DNA from: Lichenostomus cassidix
Lineage: Eukaryota; Chordata; Aves; Passeriformes; Meliphagidae
Direction: 5' to 3'
DNA: 64,000 nt
Assembly: GCA_008360975.2 (NCBI GenBank)
Contig: CM039193.1
Location: 6,686,501 to 6,750,500, forward strand
Part shown: positions 12,890-24,989 of the stretch, in pieces
Position numbering within the stretch: position 1 is the stretch's first letter
How the letters are laid out: every line of letters begins with the position of its first letter
Made by a program: the position numbers and the translations under genes
Notes under the pieces: model-generated
Told to the model about the DNA's origin: nothing
What the model saw: the letters and a program-made list of their open reading frames with translations, nothing else
Database searches by the model: none

Positions 12890-14140
12890 TAGTATTCCTG
12901 GCTTCTCTTCCTTTCAGCTTTACATTTTGCCCATGTTTTACGAGCATTCGCTTTAAAAAAAAAAGTAATTGTGAAACAAGAGGAAAACGCTTCTGGTCAT
13001 TAAATCTTTAGAGAGTGTATCTGCTCTAAACAAGTTCCTGGGGGACACAGAGTCCAATCACAGCCTCTGATTTTAGAAAATAAAAATTTGTGTGTCCATG
13101 GAAATACCTTGTTGGTTTTTTTTAACCTACAGATCCCTGCAGAATGGTTCTCCATTGCACATTTTAGGTAGAGAAGTTTTAAGCATGTGAGAGGTAAGAT
13201 AAATTTATACAAAGAATATAAGGATTGATTTTTAAAATGGGCACAGTAATTCCCCAGATTACAGGGAAGGTTTCCTGCAGCCTTTCCTGTATCCCAGCAT
13301 CCAAGCAGAAGCCTCCCTGCCTCCAGGAGATGCAGAGGAAGATAACATGCCAAAATCACCACCAAATCAGGCTGTCTCACCTCCTTTGCTCAGACCCAGA
13401 GGAGATGCTTCCCTGTGAACCATGCCTTAAGCTTCTCCCATCATCCAAAAAGATTTTGGGGTTATTTTTGTAGGAAATCCAACTGTATGGTAACCAAATC
13501 TTTTCCAGAGATCTAAATACTCCAGCATCAGCATGGGAGTATCTCAGCTGCAACTCTCCTGGTGATGGGTGCCAGCCTGGCTCCATGCTGGGCACACACA
13601 CTCATCCCTCATCCTCTGCCTGGGATGCATCCAGAGCCAGGACTGTTAATGTCTTACCACATGAACATGAAAAATAAAATCAACTTTTATCCACTGCCAA
13701 TGGCAGATTTGCTGCAAAGTCAGGGAGATGGTCATGACAACCCATGGTGATGCCACCTAGTAGGAATGACTCAGAAAGAATTGGTACCCAGCCTAGCAGG
13801 ATTTCCATCCAGATTTTGTGGGTGCAGCAGACACTCCTCTGTTGGCTGAGCCTGTTTGTTTAGGCCAACTTTTCCAGCCTAGGTGCTTCTGCAAAGCATG
13901 TTTTTATGTCTGTTTTTTCCTGAAATCTTCCTTCAGCCATGAGATGTGTTACCAGATATACTGGTCTTTCAGAAGAGCAGAATCTTGGGAACATGGAAAT
14001 CACCCATTGCCTCTATACTCTGTGCAACAATAGTCACAATTTACACCTAAACAATGTTAGAGAATGTTTTAACACTGCAGAACACTGTGACTTGCTCCAC
14101 CTAACAACAGGCAAAACCAACATAATGGTCATACTGAAAA

Positions 14141-14156
14141 TAATAATAATAATTTT
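14141..14156. repeat. (AAT)n short microsatellite
   Basis: Four to five AAT/ATA copies are followed by a short T run and an A run. It is a minor simple repeat in intron 2. Confidence 0.7.
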
Positions 14157-17100
14157 TAAAAAGACACAATGATATAGATACTAGAAAATGCTGTCTTTAT
14201 TAATAACATGTCACTGGGGATGTAAAATCTTGCACGGGTTAATCAATTAGTTTGCCTGAACAGAAAATAAACAGAGGACATTTTCAGTACACAACAGTGC
14301 ATAAAGGTTATTGCAATCATGCTTTCCTCCAAGCCCACCATGAATTCAGCGTTTAACTTGCATGAATTTGCCACAAGTAAAAAAATGAAGAAATAAGTTA
14401 GATGACAGGATGGTGTTTCATCTTGTGGAGGGAAAATTCCTCCAAAACACAAACATGTCAGAGCAAATTTTAAGAGCAAAATAGTCTAGAATTGTGGTAG
14501 AATGACCCTGTGAAAAAATAGCTCTAGGATAATGAGTGCCATCAAATCGATAAGGTCCACTTCTCTTTATGGCCTTTATGCACACATACACAGAAAATTA
14601 CAGCAAACATTCTGCTTTAATGGCATTTTAGTTTTTCATCAGGGATAAAAACAGTCTTTGCTGTATCTAAATGTGCAGATTCACTTCAACTCTTACATCA
14701 ATCAGAGTGAACTGGAAGAATTAAACATGAATGCTGTGTTAGCCCTTCTGGGAAGAGTTGTTTCAACCAAAAAAATCCTCCTCATGAGTGATGAACCAAT
14801 GCATGTACATCTCTAGGCAATGATCTGGCTGAAGGCAGTGAAAATGGGGCAAGAGAGGTGTGGGAAAAGACAGACAGTGAAAAGCACAAGTGGAGATGAT
14901 TCCTCGACTGGAAAAATAATGCAGAAAACAGTGGAGCAGTATTCTGCCACAAACCAACCCAATTAAACTGGAACCACGTGCTCTACATATCAAACTGGCC
15001 CTGGCTGTCTTCTGCTTGTAGGTCAATATTCCCAGTCTGCAAACCCTGTTTATGTTCTCTGATAACCTCTGATGCATCCTCCCCCTTGTGCATCCCTTCA
15101 TGCTATGGAAGTGAAAATCTAAATTTAGGATAGAAAACACAGTAAAAGCCCATCACAAATTTACATACACTAACCAAAGGCAGCACCAAACTAGAGGAGC
15201 ATTAGAAACCATGAGAGAAAACTCATTTTATGGCACCTGCTCTGATTGTGCCAGCTGCTCTATGGGCAACACTGAGAACAATGCTTTTCCAGAGGTCATG
15301 ATGTGGTACAAACTCAGACTCAGCAACTCTTACACAAACTACCACATGCTAAAAATTGCAGAAAACACCTTCTGAGACTGAAGCAAAGATCAAGAGGTGT
15401 CCTCAGTCACTGTGATGCTATCCAGTTGTAAAAAGCCAAGCTTTGAAGCCAAAATACTCTTATGAATTATCCTGAGCAGCAATGCCCATGCTGTAGCCAG
15501 CAGTTGCTATTTCTGGCAGAAAAGCTGATTCTCTGATGACTGCTACACAAAAAAGGGACATCTTTTCTGATAAGGAACCATTTCCTCCCTCGAGCCACTG
15601 ATTTCACTGTTATAAAATGAGGCAAGGGATGTTACTCCTTCCCCCAGCCAGGGATGTCTCCTGTGACTGGGAAAAGCTCATGGCACTTAAATCCCTCGAT
15701 AGGCAAATGAAATCAGTGAAGTATCATTAATCCTCACAGCAATTAATTCAGTATGGAGCAAGCCCTGGACAGACACACATCCACCAGTGCAAAGACTCAG
15801 AATGGCTCTGTGCTTTCACACTGGCACACAATGTGAACATCCACCTCAGATTTTAAACAGTCCAGTGTGCAAATACAGGATGTGCTGGGATGCTGAGCCC
15901 CAAACCCATGCAGTGAAGGGTTCGGTTTTAATAACTGGAAGGGTTTGGATTTAACAATCCAACACATGGGAATTTTTTGTCATAAAGTAACACCTTCTCT
16001 TTGAGAAAAATCCCATTTTTACAGAACATGGTCACAATGAAGATTGCATTCTTCCTTAGATTTACTCCCAAAAAACCCCAGCCAAATCACAACCTGCCGG
16101 ATGTGAGCTATAATAATTGTGGTGGTGATGATTTTGTTTTTTCCCCTCCCCACCAAGTATACTAGTTATGAAACAGAGACTGAAAGGACTGAAAGTGAAT
16201 CTCAGCATCTTTAATTAGGAAAACAGAATGAACTAGAAATCTGGAAAAATAACTTGTGACTAATATGCAGATTTTATCAGCTTGTAGATCGGAAGCCACA
16301 GTTTGCTGGAAGTTGTCTCCTTTTCTGCTAATTTGCCTCAGATGAAAAAGGCACTTGTGTTCTCTCTCTAAGTGAATGCTTTGCCTCAGTGCCTCTTGCA
16401 GCATATGCTCAAGCTTGCAGTTACTATTGATAGAATGGGAAAGAATGACAATTCTCAAGATTTCATAAAAAATCTTCTTAAGCCGAAATGCTGCAGAATT
16501 CAATTTATAATTCAGATGTTTACACTCAAACATCAGTCCTGCAAACTTCCCTTGCAACACTCCTACCACAGATGGAATGTAATTTAAATAAAGGCTGCAA
16601 TGGTGTGTGTTCAGACTGTGGCCTCACCAGAGCCTATCCCGAAAGTTGGTGATGACCATGAAACAGTAGAAATGTTCAGACTGTTTTAGGCCAAATGACC
16701 AGTGGGTTACCTGAAAACTGCTAATTTGGAAGAGGACAGACACATGACTTTAGAGCAAGAAGTGTGCTCTGTGGTCATTAGCCAAAATCCTGGGAATATC
16801 CATGTGAGGAGCAGAAGGAGCTGGTTCAGCAAGAGGGCAGAGACTGGGGAGCAAAGCCTCACAAGGGAAGGATGACCATTGTGTACCTTTTTATCCAGCA
16901 TTTTTGAACCCACCAGCCCCAGTGCTAAGGCATCAAAAGATGAAGTCATCAACCATGATCTACAAAAGGTGCATCACACAGACTATTTCTGCAGGATCAA
17001 GGCTTGTGATGAGCCTCAACCCCAGGATTCTGCAGCAGTCAAATCCTTTTCCTCCATCCTAAAAACCACACATCTCAGAGGGTCTGTGACAGCAGGGACA

Positions 17101-18239
17101 CCCCCTGACCTTACCCCTAAGCCAGGTGTCAGTGCAGCACTGGGAGTTTGGAGGAGAAAGCACAGGAAATGGTGCATCTGGAACTGCTCTGCCACTGCTC
17201 CCCTCTGACCCTACAGCCACCCCACAGGAGATGATGTACAAAGGGGAAAGTGCAGATGGGGCACTGCACTGCCCATTTCTGTGCATTTCTACTGCTCTGA
17301 TTTGAGAATTTGTGCAGGTATTTCTCTCAGAGAATGGTAACTATGCCAAACTTCGACCCCATCAGTGAATCACAGAATAAACTCTGCTTTCCATGCTCTT
17401 ATGGACACAAAAACCTAAAGGCACCACAACTAGGAGGTACTTGCAGATAGCTATAAAAATGCCCTTGTTACACTTGAGGAATACAACCATGAATTACACC
17501 TGGAAACAAAATGTCCATTGCTTAGGTTTTTCCCTAAAGCACCATGGTATGGAGAGAGGCAAATACAGGAGCTCAGGCAAACTCTTGGACAAAGTGAACA
17601 AAGCTATCAAAATATGTATGACCAGGTAAGCAACATGATCCTGACACTCAATTAAAAGCACCACAATAGAAAGTGTATCCTTGAGGAGTGTGAAAATACA
17701 TTAACTCTTTGATGCTCTTCACAACCCATTATCAGCTACAGGAGGCAGGCCAGAATATCCAAATCCTCAGCATCAAAGATTAAAGTCAGGATACACAGCC
17801 ATAATCAATTATAATTATAACTATCACCCTGTAAACAGTTCAAGAGCTAATTGGATCAATAAGTAAATTCCCATCAAGTGCAATGAGCTGCACATTCAGC
17901 AGCCTAAGTTATCCCTGCCTATGGCTACAGAAAGAGTTTGTTATCAGCATTATTGGGACAAGATCAGTTTTAAATGCAGATCCTAGCATTGCCAGCCCTC
18001 TGCATCCCAAAGGCTCACTGCAAAGGCCAAGTCTTTCAGAGTGGCTGCAGAGAGCTACATACCCACCACAGAGGTCTTCATTATAATCGGTATTTGAAGC
18101 ATAAAACATTCAACAACAGGATATTTTAACTCCTAAAACCAGTCAATTATGTTTGCTGAATTAGCCTGTGTGACTGAGTTGGTGAGTGCAATGAAGGAGT
18201 GAGAGTGAAACAAAAGCCCTGTTTAAAATAGGTCGCTCC

Positions 18240-18460
18240 TTTAGAAAATTTTGTAATTACACACTGCAAATACATTTGCATGTTCAATGAGTAGTACATG
18301 TTTCTTGCGATGAGAAAGCCTGGAAGAGCTTAATCAAAGTCTAGCTTATCAGCAAAGGCTAATTGGCTTCCATAGTGCATCATCCATCAGAATCTAGCAT
18401 TAGTGCAAGCTTCGCCAACCATTAGTTGGCAGAAAATCCCAATTTATTTTGATAACAGAG
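18240..18460. promoter_or_regulatory. Candidate conserved non-coding element in SYNPR intron 2
   Basis: This AT-rich, repeat-free block holds clustered factor motifs: TGTAATTACA-like sequence near 18252, a perfect octamer ATTTGCAT at 18274-18281, a GATA-type CTTATCAG near 18345 and GCTAATTGG near 18357. It looks like the tissue-specific enhancers found in introns of neural genes. Conservation cannot be tested here, so this is a suggestion from composition and motif clustering only. Confidence 0.3.
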
Positions 18461-19619
18461 GTCTTACCTCCGGGGGGTTTCCATGACCACATAATCAGGT
18501 GGTGCATCAGTGGCCCATCCCATGCCCTCCAGTCAGCATCACCCAGTTAATCAACTCGACAGCCAGGAAAGATGGGAACTGACCATGATGAGGAGTAATT
18601 TGAGAAGAAAGAAAGGTACAAGGGTGATACATAATGAGTTGAAATCTTTTTCTTTCAAGAAAGAGTGCAAAATAGAAACTAATTAATAAAGTGCCATGAG
18701 TAAAGCAACCCAAAAATGCAAAATAATGATGGACTGAAGTTTTCCCTACAGCGAGCTGTCATCTCAGTTTGTGAACTGTAAGGCTGATTTCCCCAGCGTT
18801 ATGCAAAGAAACAGCCCTTTTTCCTCTTATTTAGACTTCATATTTTAGCTACTGAGTCTTCTTTACACTAAGTTGGGTTTGCAGGCAGGGAATAAACCCA
18901 AGCCTTCTATTCCTGGGCATGATCTGCCTATGCAAAAATGTGGAATTATTTTAGGGAAGCACATCTCAGTACTTCCAGACTTGTATTTCCATCATGACAA
19001 CACATGACTACAAATAACAAAATCTAAAGAAATTCAAACATTACGAAGGGCAGAACTTAAAGTTGAATTTATTCATATAACACTTCATCTGAAATCATCT
19101 TACATCTGTGTTACATCTTGAAATTCTTATAATCAACCTAGTAGAAAGTATCACAAGATGCTATTGGCCTGGTGCAAGACAACAGCAAGGAGACAGGACC
19201 AGAATTTATTGCCATACCAAACCTAGCAAGCTGGGGAACATTATTGCCATTTCAATCCAGTGACTAATTCAAGAGTGAAGAGTCAGCTCCCACCAGGATC
19301 ACCTGTAATCATCTCATGGCTGTGTGCCACCGGGCCACAGCCAACTGTTGGTTTTTTTGGAGTCTCACGTAGTGATCAAAAGGGCAACAAGACAGCTCTG
19401 TAAATATTACAGATTCATCAATACAGCACTTGTTACTGAGCACCTGAGCTAATCAGCACTGCCCCACTGGCAGCACTGATCAGGATCCTACCCATCCCCT
19501 CCCCATGGTGAGTTTGGCTCATCCAGAGCCAGCCAAAGCCTGCTGGGATGACATGAGGCACATGCCCCAGTTGCGCTTGTCATTCAAATCACCCAGCTAC
19601 AAAACTCAACTACAATGGT

Positions 19620-19990
19620 TAAACACAAGCAAAACAATCTAATTTTGTGCTTCAGAAGATCAACTAAGAGTCCCCTCACCGTCTATAAATCCAAGAGCCA
19701 GACCTGGGCGATTAGGACCGCGTGTTTCCTAGGTGATAAGCCTTTCATTTTTCTGGAAGACACTTGAAATAGAGCATAGGAAGATTAATCCTCCCCAGAG
19801 AAGGGAGAGTTCACTGACTAATTTCTCTTGCATTTAGATGTAATAATTAGGCGTATTGATTCTTCCGCTTTGTTCCTCACCATTATAATGAAATAATTAA
19901 GACAACTTCAAGGAAATATTTTAAAGCTCATTTCACTTTGTCTCCTCAAACACAGGCCACCTAACACTTACGTGCACACTCAAAGGGAAA
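19620..19990. promoter_or_regulatory. Candidate conserved non-coding element in SYNPR intron 2
   Basis: This repeat-free block has several homeodomain cores (GTAATAATTAGG near 19840, AAATAATTAAG near 19892) plus a mix of unique AT- and GC-containing words (CTGGGCGATTAGGACCGCGT near 19705) that do not look like neutral intron sequence. Isolated CpGs remain (GGCGTATTGATTCTTCCGC near 19851), which is unusual in a CpG-poor background. Enhancer function is inferred. Confidence 0.3.
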
Positions 19991-21647
19991 AGCAAAGGCG
20001 GACTCTCGCCTTATTTATCTCCGCAATTCATCAGGCATCAACTTCAGGCAGCAAAGTGCTGCCTCAGGCTCCACTCCATTTGCTGCCTATCATGACTATG
20101 AACAGCAACACAAATGAGATCCATCTGGTGTGACCAGGACACACATTGCTCTGCTAAGCTCTCACAGGAGCTTGTTATCAAGGGGGACTGGAGAGAGGCT
20201 GACCCCCTCCAAGAGTTATGAGGGGAAAAAAAAAGCAGTTATTTGTAATTCCCCTTGCAGAGCCTCACGGTAGCGTTCTTACAAAGCGTAACGCAAATGT
20301 TATTTCCAGTACAAATTTTTATAAGATTCTTGGAAGATAATGCTAAAGTGTCTACAGTGAAGAGCACTCATGATCTCTCCAGTCTCTCAGACAGCAGCAT
20401 GAGCAGGTTTTTCAAATACAAGTATGATATTATCCTTGAATGGCTCAGTCTTTGCATCCACAGGAGGAAAATGTGAGACAAGTGGTTTGGGGGCTTCCTG
20501 GTGGTCCTCAGGGAGGTACAGCTTGGCTGAATGGATCAGGGCCTGAGCAGTGTGCATTGTGCACATCTGCATGGATACTCAGGGAGTGCTGAAATTGGAA
20601 CAATTATGAGAAGGATGAATGAAGATATTAAACATGCAAAAAGTTCCAAGAAAAGCTTGAATTGAAAAGGATTTTCTCATGTCTAATTCAACATTACTAA
20701 TTCAACAGTTGATAAGAGTTCTCTGATCTCTCCAGCATGTCTCAGATTTAAATAATTTTAGGCGGTTTTGTATTAAATAGCCTTTCAAATATTAATCTTG
20801 TAAAAACACAGGGAAATGCATAGACATTTTAAAACATGCTTGCTTCAAAAATACCACTAAAGCAAGCTGATACACAACCATGCTGTCCCAGCCCCTGAGG
20901 GGCAAAGGCAATGACCAAAAAGAAAGAGATCACTGCCCCAAAAGCATGCAGATATGCTGCCCTGGAATATGTCAGATGTGTGAGATGTGGATGAGTGATT
21001 AGGATCAAAGTGAACACCAAACCTTCCAGAAGTTGGGCTTTTACTGCAGACTGGGATTCAGCACTGGAGTATCTTGACCCAAGAAATGACATCCCAGCCT
21101 TCTCCACATTTGCTCTTCACATAAAGCTCCCCCAGAGCCTCCTGACTGATGTAGCTCTGGCACAGTACGAGATGTTAACATTTCATAGGCGTCTCCTGTA
21201 CCCATGGTCACCGTGACAGCAGGGATCCAGTGTTTATCACTGAACACTTCAAACGGAAATCTTAGATGTGGCTACCTCTCAACAGGAGGAAACATCTGAA
21301 GAATGTGTTTCTCTGATATTTTTACTCCCTGAGAAATGAAGGGTGTTTTCTGTATGACTCACATCCATGTTTTTCACTTGGGATATTTTTAAACTCCGAG
21401 ATCCAGCACTGATTGGAATGCAAAAAGTGTGACTTCTCTCCCGTCCTACCCCAAAGGGCCTTTCAGCCAGGGACAGGTGACAGTAGGAACTGGGAATGGG
21501 TCATCTCCAGGTTTACAATGGGCATAGAAAGCTTAAAAGAAACAGCCTTAGAATTTATGAATGTCAGCCATATGTGAAAGCTGAAAGGTTTGATGCAAAA
21601 GAAGTACACAGACATTTCCTATGAGAACATAATGTATATTTGAAAAC

Positions 21648-21665
21648 AAAAAAAAAAAAAAAAAA
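21648..21665. repeat. Poly(A) tract, 18 nt
   Basis: This is an uninterrupted A run in intron 2. I looked for a processed gene copy just upstream and saw none, so it is listed as a simple repeat only. Confidence 0.9.
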
Positions 21666-23390
21666 TCAACCCACCCAGAATAAGGGTTCCTTTCCTCCCC
21701 TCCAGCCAAAAATATCTTTACAGTGTAGATGACAGCCAAATGAAAAAAAATTCAATTAATTAAATACACAATTCAAAGAGATATCCTCATGACAAATGAT
21801 CCAATGCAGATTGTTTACATGAATTTCCTCTCACAGCACATTCCTTCCCAAATCCTGCATGCTTATATTAGGGCATGATGGAGAAACCCACGCCTGTCCT
21901 AGTTGCTCTCAGACTGTGCAGATCTAAATTGTCCAGGCCTCAAAGAGCCAAAAGATGCAGAAAACAAATACAACAAACAATGATTAAAGAGTTCCAATGC
22001 TTTGAAACTGCTCCCCAGAGTCCAGCTTCTCTTTCAGCTTGGAGAAGGCTGAAGGGCTCCTTGCTGGACCAAGGCTCACCATGAAATCTCGTTGGCTGGG
22101 CTAAAATGTCTTTAGCATCAGGCCAATGTAAATGCTGCCTTTCTTTAAATGCAGTTTAGTTCCTTTAAAGTACCTTTCAAGAGATCTAAATGCCAGCCTC
22201 AAGCTCAGACACAAGCAAGCATTCAAAGGAAATTCACGGGCAAGGTTTTGCTCTGGGCAGAAAGATTTTGCTAATGATTTCACAAAACATTTTTTTTCTC
22301 TGCAGGAGCAAGAAAGCAGAGGAAAGTTGAGGCAGAAGAACCACACATGCAGTAAGAACAGAAAAACCTGGAAATTCAAAGGTAAGAGAGAGGTTTCTGC
22401 CCAGCCAGGGGGAAGGTGGCTGCAGATGCTTCATGGGATGCAGGAGCACACCAGGCTCCTCTGTACTGCCAGTGTGAATAAACAAGAGTGAATCACCAAA
22501 ACATCAGAAGCAACTTCTTTTAAAAGAAATAACCTGGAAAGGACTGGAAACCTGGCTAACGATTAAGATCAAAAGGGCAAACATCAATGCAGAAACCTAT
22601 TCACTCCATACAAAAATGTCCCCAGCTCTCCAACTGACAGGGAACACAGTTTGCTTTGCAGCAACCCAGAACTGTACAAGATACAGAGTTTAAATACATT
22701 TCCATTCAGATAAGTTATCTCTTCCCCTGCCCACCAGCAGCTTTTAAAAGATTCATCTTGAACCTACAGCACTGGAGGCTTTTTTTCTTCTCAGATTTTT
22801 AATTCACTGGCATCATAAAGACCTTTAGCAATTTGCAGTGTGAAGAGCACTTTCTCCTCAGATTGGCCTGCTTTGAGTCAGTTTGTACATTATGGTTACT
22901 TCATTACTTACATTGCATTACACAGGGGCAGCCGCTGCTCTCTGCAGATGTGCCCCAGGGCCAGCACAAGCCAGATGTTTCCCAGGGCCCCACACCAGGA
23001 GCAGAGCTGGGCTGCTTTACCCCTCCACAGTGCTAAGCCAGGCCTCTTACCCTCCTGCTAGCTTGAAAGTGGGATAAATCAGAGAAATACTGCAGAGGGC
23101 ACAGTAATACCATCAGGCTACACTAATGAAAGCGCTGCAATTAGCAAAATTAAAAACCCACACACCAAGCTCACAAAGCAAAAACCCCAAACCTATGACA
23201 GACATCCCAATTCTGTTGAACTGCAGAAGGAACACTAGAGGGACCAGAATACATTTCTTCCTGCTTCTTGCCATGATGGTCTCAGCTGTTTGTCCTCACG
23301 TAAGTCAGAGGGATGAAAGCCAGAGTCCTCAAACCCTCATGCCATACTCCCCTTGTGTAGCTTTGGTGACAGTTTCATCAGGAGTCCCAA

Positions 23391-23436
23391 ATTTTAGGTT
23401 TAGCAAATTTAGGTTTAGCAATTTTAGATTTAGCAA
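23391..23436. repeat. Short tandem repeat, 14-15 bp unit, three copies
   Basis: The unit TTTAGGTTTAGCAA occurs three times with slight length and base changes (TTTTAGGTTTAGCAAA, TTTAGGTTTAGCAA, TTTTAGATTTAGCAA). Its translation gives a repetitive FRFSN string in one frame, which is not evidence for a protein. Confidence 0.85.
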
Positions 23437-24559
23437 CTTTTTTAGGTGCATTGTGACCAACCAATGCACAAAGCTGTCGCCCTGCTACTGAGTTACTGTC
23501 CAACAAAATGGCACCTGGGCCAGAAAATGCCATGGGTTTTCTTTAGACACGTTCAAAGCAGAGCATTCCCACATCTTGTTGCCCAATTCCTGACCACTGC
23601 TTCTTTGAGATGTCTCTTTTTCATGAGCACTTCCCATCTTTACATGCTACATGTCGGCTTTAAACATCACAGACAATACAGGTGGTAAAAACCAGAATAA
23701 ACTGCAAGAATCTCACCTTCCTTTTTGAAGGCACCTGCTCTTTCTTGGTGGGGTAGTGAGCTGCTGCAATGCCAGGAGGCCAGTCCATAGGGAATACATG
23801 TGCACTATATGTGGCACATTAAATCTGATTTCTCTGCATACCACCATATGGAACAGAATCTCAGCGGCATCAAACGTTTACCTAAACTCCATTAATGTCT
23901 TCTCCAAGCCAATATTTATAGCATACACACCAGTAGCTGCTGTCAGAGTGTGTATAAATGTTAAACTGAACTGTTAAAGAAACATAATGACAGATGTAGA
24001 GATGCTGAAGAGTGCAATCTATTCTAATTTATGATAATTTATTTCCATCATCTGGAGCCCTATTCAGAAGAGAAAGCTGAATGCATCCCAAAGCGCATCA
24101 TGGGGTGGCGTGTAAAAATCCCCAGAAAAAAAAAAATTTCTTTTAAACGAAGCAAAAGTACTCTTGTCCTAACACCCAGGACGTGCTTAGCAATCTCTGT
24201 GCAGAAGCAATACAGATGTGGGGTACTCAAGCCCTGCCTCCTGGCAGCCCAGTGACACACGGGTTTCAATGCAATTTGGGAATAGATGGGAACTGTTTGT
24301 CCCATGAGAGATGTCTGATCACTGCTGAGTCACTACTTTTGGGGGACTAAGCTGCACAATGAACATTTATGAGCTCTGTCAGAGCCTCTCCAGCTGCATG
24401 AACAACCAGCGCTGCACCCATGGGTGGCCAGCACTAATGAGCACATAAATTTGAAGAGGGAAAGCCGTTTTTAGAAATGAGCTGTGCCATGGCGAGCTCT
24501 GTGGCAGAACAAGCTTTTCTGTTTGATTCCTCAGCAACACAAGCTGTGCTGGATCGGTT

Positions 24560-24975
24560 CTGCCACAAGACCTGAACCCTGTGTCCCTGCCCGGATGCTG
24601 TCATTCTGCCGTGAAAACCATGGTGGAGAGGATGAAAAAAAGAGAAAGGAAAAAAAAGCAGTGACAGCAGTGGGGACCACCGCTGGGCCGTGGCACACCG
24701 CGGGCGAGGAGCTCATTTTCATGGCATCATCCCCGCCTGGGAAGCACTGGGACACGGCAGGAGGCTCGTACCCCGTGGCACAGCCAGCGTCCCCTGCATA
24801 TGTCGGGCCGTGGTGGAGCCAGCTCCTGCTGCCTGCCAGGGCCTCGCAATCTGGACAGGCACAGATTTTGTGCTGGAACAGGCGCCCTCTCCGCAGAGCT
24901 GCCTGCCACGAGTGACAGGCTGCCACAGCAGCCCCGCGACCGCGCGGCACGCGGAGCCAATGCCGCCAAACCAGG
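24560..24975. promoter_or_regulatory. Intronic CpG-rich patch
   Basis: CpG content rises here well above the surrounding intron, with the clearest cluster around 24936-24965 (CCGCGACCGCGCGGCACGCG). Open frames of up to 189 codons cross it on the minus strand, and shorter ones on the plus strand. None shows a recognisable domain, and they overlap in several frames, as GC-rich sequence does. It could be an alternative promoter, a non-coding RNA start or an enhancer. I could not find a SYNPR-type exon with a donor in it. Confidence 0.45.
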
Positions 24976-24989
24976 AGGCTTAGTGAGGC

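Larger units (their letters stand above)
10028..18239. other. Intron 2 segment without identifiable features
   Basis: Apart from the CT and AAT microsatellites and short A runs (near 11095-11106 and 11170-11182), I see only CpG-poor unique sequence. The open frames present (up to about 126 codons) lack recognisable domains and supporting splice sites. Confidence 0.6.

Noticed and set aside
21548..21739. Processed pseudogene ending in the A18 run
   Set aside because: No spliced-gene-like coding sequence precedes the run on either strand, and no target-site duplication was seen.
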